Below are positions 58,001 through 64,000 of a stretch of DNA of 64,000 nucleotides, piece after piece. A model generated the notes under the pieces. It was given only the letters and a program-made list of their open reading frames with translations, did no database searches and had not been told where the DNA came from. The position numbers were made by a program, and so were the translations under genes. The stretch comes from Symbiodinium natans (taxonomy: Eukaryota; Sar; Dinophyceae; Suessiales; Symbiodiniaceae), in the NCBI GenBank assembly GCA_905221605.1, contig CAJNDS010002482.1, positions 263,501 through 327,500 of the forward strand, read 5' to 3'. Numbering within the stretch: the first letter of the stretch is position 1; each line of letters opens with the position of its first letter.

Positions 58001-58742
58001 AAAAGAAGATGAAGAAGAGGGAGCTCGCTCAGATCGCTTATGCATGAGGCATCTTCGCGGTAGCTCCTGGCAGCTTGCTCGATCTCAGCTGGTTGCCTTC
58101 CTGTCCACGCCGGAAGACGAGGTAGAAGCTGTTGGAGAGCTTGGTGGGGCACTCGTTGCCTTTTCCCTCCAGGCTGATGTGCTTGGCAAGTCCGAACCTT
58201 GCCTGCTTGGTGAGCTTTGCCTCCAGCTGTTGGTGCTACTTTTGCTCGAGCCGAGCTCGAGAGCACCACAGATCAAGTTGGGGCACGTTGATCTTCTGCC
58301 GATGATCTTCGGACTGTCCTGGGAAGCAGTCATAGCATCTGGTTGGCCACTCTTTGCGCTGCTCGTCCGTTTGGGGCGCGAGGAGCGTGGATTTGGGCGC
58401 GGGGACTCTGTCGGCAGAGACTCCGTCAGCAGCACGGGTGGAAGTACCTGCACATCTCTGGAAGTGGCCCTAGCAATTGTGAAGACCGTTCTTCGAATAA
58501 GCCATGCAGGCAAATCAAGCATTCGGCCTGCGAGTCCTTCCATACGAGCAGCTCAGGAGAATGCTCTTGATTGCTGGACAGGCAGCACAGATTTCCAAAC
58601 AGTATTGCAGAGCGATCGCATGCTTGATCTTTTTGCTGCATTAGAGACATTGAGCAAGCCGCACTACAGGGTTAACCTGGCTGACGCATGGCATTTGACG
58701 GCACCTGGGACGACTGCTGCTGAGATCGGGCTGCACGGCTGA
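55036..58742 (+). CDS. Asparagine-synthetase-like protein with C-terminal extension (exon set incomplete)
   Basis: The exon from 55036 reads VAAVYNGEIYNARQA, with NGEIYN at 55051-55068, the signature of the glutaminase domain of class II amidotransferases, then YRSDGE and LLPAYRHLGPRFVQALDG, ending at GTGAGC near 55313. The big exon 57045-58742 (after TTTTGACAG) holds the synthetase domain: LSSGYDSG (57241-57264, the ATP-pyrophosphatase loop, usually SGGxDS), YLSGAGADEII (57567-57599) and IEARYPFLD (57761-57787). The reaction would be glutamine-dependent amidation of aspartate or a similar acid. The exon with the N-terminal catalytic Cys (MCG-I) and the second half of the glutaminase domain were not found between 54.0 and 57.0 kb. 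From about 57990 the frame continues 250 codons beyond the synthetase core with an unrecognised, Leu-rich region. It could be a divergent asparagine synthetase domain-containing (ASNSD1-type) protein. Confidence 0.65.
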
Positions 58743-59469
58743 CACGTTGTCAGGATGGCACGACATCGCTGAAGTGCACTTCGAGGGAAGCCGTCTCGGG
58801 GTCCTCCATGTGGTGGGGGACCAAACGATGTAGCAGCTGGTTCGCTGCCTCGCTTGCAAGCCTACAAGAAGGGCTCTGCAAAGTCATCATCTTGGAGTTG
58901 GCAAGTTGGCATCTCTTAAATGGATGGGCATGCAGAACGAAGACGTGCGGACCGGAATGACGTCGAGGCTTGACATCTACCAGAGAATCGCATCCAGAAG
59001 CTCCGGCACAGCTTGGACTGCACAGCTAGAGAGCAACAGAAAGCCATCGCCGCACATGCAGAAGCAACACCCTCCATTGTTTGCTGCGTGAAGAGCCGAG
59101 CACACACCTTTGGGCTCAAACTCAAGACAAAGCAGCTAAATTACGGTCCGGGTAAAGATGTAGAGCTCCTGCATGGAGGTAAGACGCAACGGGATCATGA
59201 TTTTTAGCGTTTGATTCACACTGTTTCTCACATAGGTCTTCACACCGAGAGCAACGCATGGCGGCTGCTGAGGCTCTTTGTGTGGATTATGCGGAGGTGG
59301 TGTGCCTGATTGGCCGCTGTAAAGGCGGCGCCAAAGTGGCGAGGTGAATCTTCAAAAATGGCTCGAAATCGCTGGAGGAAATTGAAATTGCGGAGGAATC
59401 GCTGGAATGGGGCGGAGAGAACTGCGAGAACGAAGGAAGACCAATCTCAGCAAGGCCGGACCCCGCGGA
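58743..59469. other. No gene assigned; weak exon candidate
   Basis: Around 58990-59100 the + strand reads ENRIQKLRHSLDCTARE then QQKAIAAHAEATPS, helix-like, with a stop just upstream; possibly an exon. No family recognised. Confidence 0.3.
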
Positions 59470-60268
59470 GTGCGGAGAGATCCGGAGAGGGAGAGAGAGG
59501 GAGAGAGAGGGAGAGAGAGGGAGAGAGAGGGAGAGAGAGGGATGGAGGAGAGGGAGAGAGGGGAGATGAGAGCGAGAGAGAGGGAGAGAGAGGGAGGAGA
59601 GAGAGGAGAGAGAGAGGAGAAGAGGTGAGAGAGGAGAGTGAGAGAGGGAGAGCGGGGAGAGAGAGGGAGAGGTGAGAGAGAGGGAGAGAGAGGGAGGAGA
59701 GAGAGAGGGGAGGCGGGGAGAGAGGAGGGAGAGAGAGGGAGAGAGGGGGAGACGAGGGGATGAGAGGGGAGAGAGAGGGAGGGAGAGCAGAGAGGGGAGA
59801 GAGAGGGAGAGAGAGAGGAGAGGAGAGAGAGAGGGGGGAGGAGAGGGGAGGAGGAGAGAGGGGAGAGAGGGAGAGAGAGGGAGAGGGAGCGGGAGAGGAT
59901 GAGGAGAGGGGACGAGGAGGAGAGGGGAGAGAGAGGGAGAGAGAGGAGAAGAGAGAAGAGAGGAGGAGAGGGAGGAGAGGGAGGAGAGGGAGAGAGAGAG
60001 GAGAGAGAGAGGGAGAGAGGGGAGGAGAGAGGAGGAGAGAGGGAGAGAGAGAGAGAGAGGGAGAGGAGGGTGGAGAGGAGGAGAGAGGAGAGAGAGAGGG
60101 GAGAGAGAGAGGAGGAGAGAGGGAGAGAGAGGGGAGGAGAGGGAGGAGGAGGGGGAGGGAGAGAGAGGGAGAGAGAGGGAGAGAGAGGGAGAGGGAGGGA
60201 GAGAGAGGGAGAGAGAGGGAGAGAGGGAGAGGGAGGGAGAGAGAGGGAGAGAGGGAGAGAGAGAGAGA
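59470..60268. repeat. (GA)n/(GAGAGG)n satellite, ~0.8 kb
   Basis: Almost pure purine on the + strand, mostly GAGAGAGG units with AGGAGG variants. Frames up to 333 codons across it are artefacts. Confidence 0.98.
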
Positions 60269-61384
60269 GTCCCATTTTGGACTTAGTCCTCGCTCACAGC
60301 AAAGTTCGGCGCTTGTACTGTCCATGGCAACTGACCCGTGCATCTTGCACTGATTTGTGGCATTTCCACACTCACGATACCGAAGAGCATCCTTGATGAA
60401 TCCTGTGTCCTTGGGTGTTTCACGTACTTGGTGCAATGACTGTCCCAAGGGTTCAATGGGTTTGCACCAGCGACAACATTTTTCATGCGACCCATGGAAA
60501 TTTCAAGAGAGGGTTCCTCGGCTCAGATTTTTAATTGCAACTGATCTGCAAATGCTGCCTTAAAGGCTGTAAGCTCTCTTACCCTGACATGCCCGGCCAG
60601 CCGAATGCAAGTTAACCTTCGCACCACGCCTGACTGGCCTGAGCAGTAAGTTGTGTTGAGAGGTGTGTTGCTGTCGCTGGTCTGCAACAATCAGTTTGAG
60701 CGTAACAGCTGGCTTTGCGTTGTGGCAGGAGGCTTGGCTGAATCGTTGTTGGGTTTTTTTGGTTTGGGGGGGAGGAGGGGGGGGGGAGGGGTGTTCTCTA
60801 TTCTCGATAACTGCCCATGTGAATTATGCTCGGCACTACCACTGCTTGGTAACCTGGACTTTCCAAGGCCCAGTGGCTTTTGACAGAGCCAGTACATAGC
60901 CGCCGAGAAGCTGTCGCAGCTCGATAGTGATCCGATTGTTTTCCGAATCAGATGGCAACGTGTTGGTGGTAGCAAATTCGGGCAGCTCTGAGCCCGATGC
61001 AGATTTGTTTCGTCAGGCTCAGGCGAAGCCCGTGGAGCACGCGAAGGGCCACTTCACAGACAGTCTACATGTCAGGCCAAGCTGCATAATGCAGAACGTA
61101 GTGCACGCTGTTGCAAGCTATGGCAAGCTGCGAGAAGGAAGCCAAACAGCCAGACGCAGGAAGTGTTCGTCTCATGTCCAGGTCAAGCGCGGTTGAATCA
61201 ACCACTCCCACAACCACTGCCACATCTTCCAGCAGTTTAGCATGGAAGACAATCAGCACCTTAGCTGTTTGGCTGTGTTGAAAGTTGACACCCTTTCCAG
61301 CGGGGTGTCCAGAGACTCCTATGACTCTTGTGACTTCCATGTGTCGAGGTAGCTGGCAGAGCAAGCCAGTTCAGAGCCCGCCTC
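60269..61384. other. Mostly non-coding, with possible upstream exons of the next gene
   Basis: A poly-G tract lies near 60767-60791. At about 60945-61070 the + strand reads DGNVLVVANSGSSEPDADLF and EHAKGHFTDSLHV. At 61198-61347 it reads NHCHIFQQFSMEDNQHLS and LKVDTLSSGVSRDSYDSC, ending VSR|GTAGCT, a possible donor. Both could be upstream exons of the Cys-rich gene, but phases were not verified. Confidence 0.3.
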
Positions 61385-64000
61385 AATTAATTTGGGAGTT
61401 CTGCGCTGAACAGTTTCAGAAATGCGAATGCACTGGACGCATGCGCTGGGGCACTCGCGATAAGTTCCAAGTGTTCCAGCCCCAAGAAGCTCCGTGGCAG
61501 TGCGACTTCATTGCGTTGGGCGATCCCGCTCCGGGTGATGACTCAAAGATATGCGAATGTGAAGTGCCGAGAGTGAGACCGCAGGAAGGTCTTGAGTGGG
61601 TCTTCTGTGCGAGCCAGTTCATGTTGTGTGAATGCCCTGGCCGCGTACGTTGGGGGAACGACAAGCGATGGAAGATCTTGCCACAGCAGCACGCAGCTCA
61701 GCTTGTTAAGTGCACCACGGACCTTGGCGACCCGTCTCCAGGAGACAAGGGCTGATTGAAACACTGTTTTGCACTTGTGATCACTTGTGGGTTGAGTCTC
61801 GCGTCGCTGCCCCTACGTAGTTCTGGGGGTCAGACCGTCAGAGTGCTGCATGTGCTGAAGCGTCCACTCCAGGAGATGCAGGGAAGCATTGTGAATGCGA
61901 GCTTGATCCAACATCAGCTTTCTTCTCACGAGTGTCGCCAGCAGTGAAGAAGGTCTCCACATTTCCCAAAGTGGACAAAGTGGTATCTTGTGAGATTTTT
62001 GAAGCCAGTCAAAATCAACCATGGGATCGAGAGCAGTGGAAAGCCGTGCAGGGCCTGTGTTCAGACCCGGGCTTAGGAAGCGCCTTCCATTTGCCAAAGC
62101 CGGGGGCACTTGCCTTGGAGAACGAAACGCTGAAGTCCATGGTGGATGGGTGGATCAGTGACGGGTTCAGGGACAACTATTTGAGGCTCTACACAGAAGG
62201 ATGGTTGGACGAGGCGTTTGTGAACTTCATTGGGAGTTCCCCAAGCCAGACGAAGTGGGCCATGATCAATGAACAGCTGATACGTTCCGTGCATGTGTTT
62301 TCTACAAGACCAATTGTGGTTGTTCATTTCGGAATGGCAACGCCGCGCGAGTGGGATCCAATAAAATACCCCCGCTTGGTCGCGCACATCTCAGTTGCCC
62401 ACAGAGACCACTGGACATCAGCTCAACAAGTAAACGTGAAGTTGCGCTTGGTCTGAGGTCATACATGCTGCACCGTTCCCAACGGCTGTGTTCCGTCGGT
62501 TCGACCTCAATAAATTCCGGTCACTGCTCATCGCACGAGTGAAAACTGGCATTCAGCTGGACTCTGACCAGTTCGTTGCCCCGCGGGTAGCCCTCAGACT
62601 GGCATTTGTCGACCTTTTTCTTTGCAAGCTCGCAGCACACAACAATACACAGCATCTTCGACACCCACAAGCTCACAAACTCCTGACATCTCCTGAACGG
62701 CTGTCAGGATGACCTCTTCGCACGTGCCAGGCAGGAAAGCTCCGAGCTGTATCCACTGCCGATTCTCCCCGTCCATTTCTTGAAGAACGAGCCACGCTGA
62801 TGCAGAGAGTTGCAAACTTTGTCGGAGACGATGGTAAAGTTAATTGTAGACAATTGGAACATGTCTTGGAAGATTTTTGAAGCATCTTGAAGCTTTCGTC
62901 CGATAGCTGGATCACGCCTTTCTTTTTCCAGTGTAATGCCAAGGGGGTTTCAGTCTTACTTGTAGGCGTCTAGTGAGCGAGTGGCTGTCTAAGGGAGCTT
63001 CCGATGTATCCAGGGCCGCGTGGAGGTGTGACAATGAGCGGAGGCACCAGTCACGTGCCAGAGCTGCACCTAGTTCAGGCTAGAGCGTGCAAAAACATTA
63101 ACGTAGTATCAGTGTTCGTCAGAGGGCTGTGGCCTGATGGACTTTAATTTGAAGACAGATTGTGTGATTTACCAGCAGGTGGAGTGTCCAGAGTCACACG
63201 GATAATTGGCGCACGTGCCGACGAAAAGGTGCAAAGATGATGAGGTCTCCCACAATCCGCGGTCCTTGCTACTTCAGTTAACCTGTCTTGGTGGCAGGTA
63301 GTGTCGCCTCCTGACCGAAGTCGGTCGCGCAACCCAAGCCAATCCGGTCTCATCTGCTTTCCTGCCTAACAAACCAAAAGAGTGCGCAGGATGGAAGGCT
63401 TGCCGAAATTGAGGTACAACAAACAAAAAACGGGCAGTGAATCCCATGCTCATTTGTTTCTTTCGAAGGATTTCGCGCAAAACAAAATTCAACCTGAAGG
63501 CACGAAAGTGTTCTATTGCTGGGGCCGTCGCTTTGTGGCCAGCAGTCTTGACATGAACCGATTTCAATGGCAAGAGTCAAGCCACGAAGATCACAGGCTG
63601 TGTTGCAACAGTTGGCGGGCCCTGCAGCAATGAAAGTGTAGAATCCAAGAGGTCGAGTTCGTGCTTTGGACAAGATGCTGCAGTGAAACAAGATGCTGCT
63701 CCTTGCCGCCTAAAGGTGTTCGACAGATATTGCCAGAAGGGCAAGTGCCATGTGTCTACGCGATGGGGCCACGCACATCCGACATGGACGTTCTGGGCAC
63801 TCCCCTTTTTGGGAACTTGGATCCGCCGTCACCTTCGGGAGCTGGGATGCGGAACAGACTTGCTTTGATGTCAGATGCCAGAATTGCCTCAGCCTGGAAG
63901 GACGAGACATTGCCGGCTGTTTCGGGCCCGAAGACTGCCCTTCGTGTGACAAATATCGACGTGGATGAGGAGCTTTGCCAAGCAACTTCATGCGGAAGTA
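61385..64000 (+). CDS. Multi-exon gene: tandem Cys-rich repeats plus a domain with an LDSDQF motif (3' end outside window)
   Basis: Exons that join in phase: ~61385-61741, 61873-62378, 62458-62586, 62708-~62788, 63716-63838, 63901->64000. The first two carry two repeats of ~60 residues with the pattern W-x-F-C-A-x-Q-F-x2-CEC-x-G-R-x-R-W-G ... C-x4-LGDP-x-PGD-x2-K-x-CECE (WEFCAEQFQKCECTGR; WVFCASQFMLCECPGR). Then come MVDGWISDGFRDNYLRLY, PIVVVHFGMATPREWDP, PRLVIHAAPFPTAVFRRF, DLNKFRSLLIARVKTGI, LDSDQFVAP, LPILPVHFL, RWGHAHPTWTFWALPFLG and IRRHLRDETLPAV. LDSDQF could be the DxD metal site of a nucleotide-sugar glycosyltransferase, and the pattern of alternating hydrophobic strands fits, but this is inference. 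I know of no named family. The Cys repeats may be an extracellular or lumenal binding module. No signal peptide could be located. Confidence 0.6.
61742..61872 (+). other. GA-AG intron flanked by a 10-bp direct repeat
   Basis: 131 nt. CTCCAGGAGA occurs at 61736-61745 and at 61867-61876. Splicing as CCAG|GAGACAAGG...ACTCCAG|GAGATGC joins DPSPG to DAGKHCEC and restores the third CEC of the repeat pattern; without it the frame stops (GDKG-stop). Confidence 0.65.
62379..62457 (+). other. GT-AG intron in the Cys-rich/LDSDQF gene
   Basis: 79 nt, CGCTTG|GTCGCGC to GTCTGAG|GTCATAC. GCTTGGTC occurs at both ends (62374-62381 and 62446-62453). Removal gives PRLVIHAAPFP. Confidence 0.6.
63839..63900 (+). 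other. Probable GA-AG intron (62 nt) in the Cys-rich/LDSDQF gene
   Basis: CTTCGG|GAGCTGGG to CTGGAAG|GACGAG. Removal joins IRRHLR to DETLPAV and moves to the frame that stays open to the window edge; without it the frame stops at GCGTDLL. Confidence 0.5.

Noticed and set aside
59103-59124. CCTTTGGGCTCAAACTCAAG as a third relict spliced leader
   Set aside because: It has GGG where the leader has TGG and an extra ACTCAA; the match is too weak.
59352-60448. Long Ser/Leu/Pro-rich minus-strand frames and Arg/Glu-rich plus-strand frames
   Set aside because: Products of the GA satellite.

Overview
This looks like nuclear genomic DNA from a dinoflagellate, most likely of the Symbiodinium / Polarella type. 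Four things point that way. (1) Two copies of the 12-mer TTTTGGCTCAAG, the 3' end of the dinoflagellate spliced leader, are embedded in the DNA. (2) All recognisable host genes lie on the + strand. (3) Several introns appear to start with GC or GA instead of GT, and one is flanked by a 10-bp direct repeat. (4) The space between genes is long, rich in simple repeats and full of decayed retroelements. No bacterial gene organisation, tRNA, rRNA or CRISPR array was seen. Family assignments come from reading motifs; no database search was possible.

Layout. 1-8.2 kb: a Ty1/copia-type retrotransposon (gag, protease, integrase, RT, RNase H) cut by the left edge, with a frameshift near the end of RNase H and a further ~700-codon region carrying a zinc ribbon and coiled coil. 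8.2-15 kb: non-coding DNA with a relict spliced leader, a broken RNase H fragment and a ~600-bp foldback element. 15.2-21.9 kb: a graveyard of one non-LTR retroelement family (RT plus a C-terminal domain resembling the R2-type restriction-like endonuclease), with three or four fragments on both strands, one carrying a large GCN/alanine expansion. 22-29 kb: mostly unassigned, with isolated exon candidates and small repeats. 29.3-30.4 kb: a THEP1-like NTPase and a possible small gene directly behind it, then GA/GAA microsatellites ending at a second relict spliced leader. 36.4-37.5 kb: exons of an RS/RGG-rich protein. 39.4-42.1 kb: a multi-exon RING-finger gene. 43.0-44.2 kb: a 1.3-kb CA satellite. 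47.4-52.9 kb: a three-exon Virilizer (VIRMA)-like gene, the best gene model here. 55.0-58.7 kb: an asparagine-synthetase-like gene with an unexplained C-terminal extension. 59.5-60.3 kb: a 0.8-kb GA satellite. 61.4-64.0 kb: a multi-exon gene running off the right edge, with two tandem Cys-rich repeats followed by a domain carrying an LDSDQF motif; I do not know its function.

The host genes do not form an obvious pathway. VIRMA-like (m6A writer scaffold), RING and RS/RGG proteins are RNA-processing or regulatory in theme; the synthetase and NTPase are metabolic. The strongest leads for new biology are the Cys-rich/LDSDQF gene with its GA-AG introns, the relict spliced leaders, the foldback element, and the alanine-expanded endonuclease relic.
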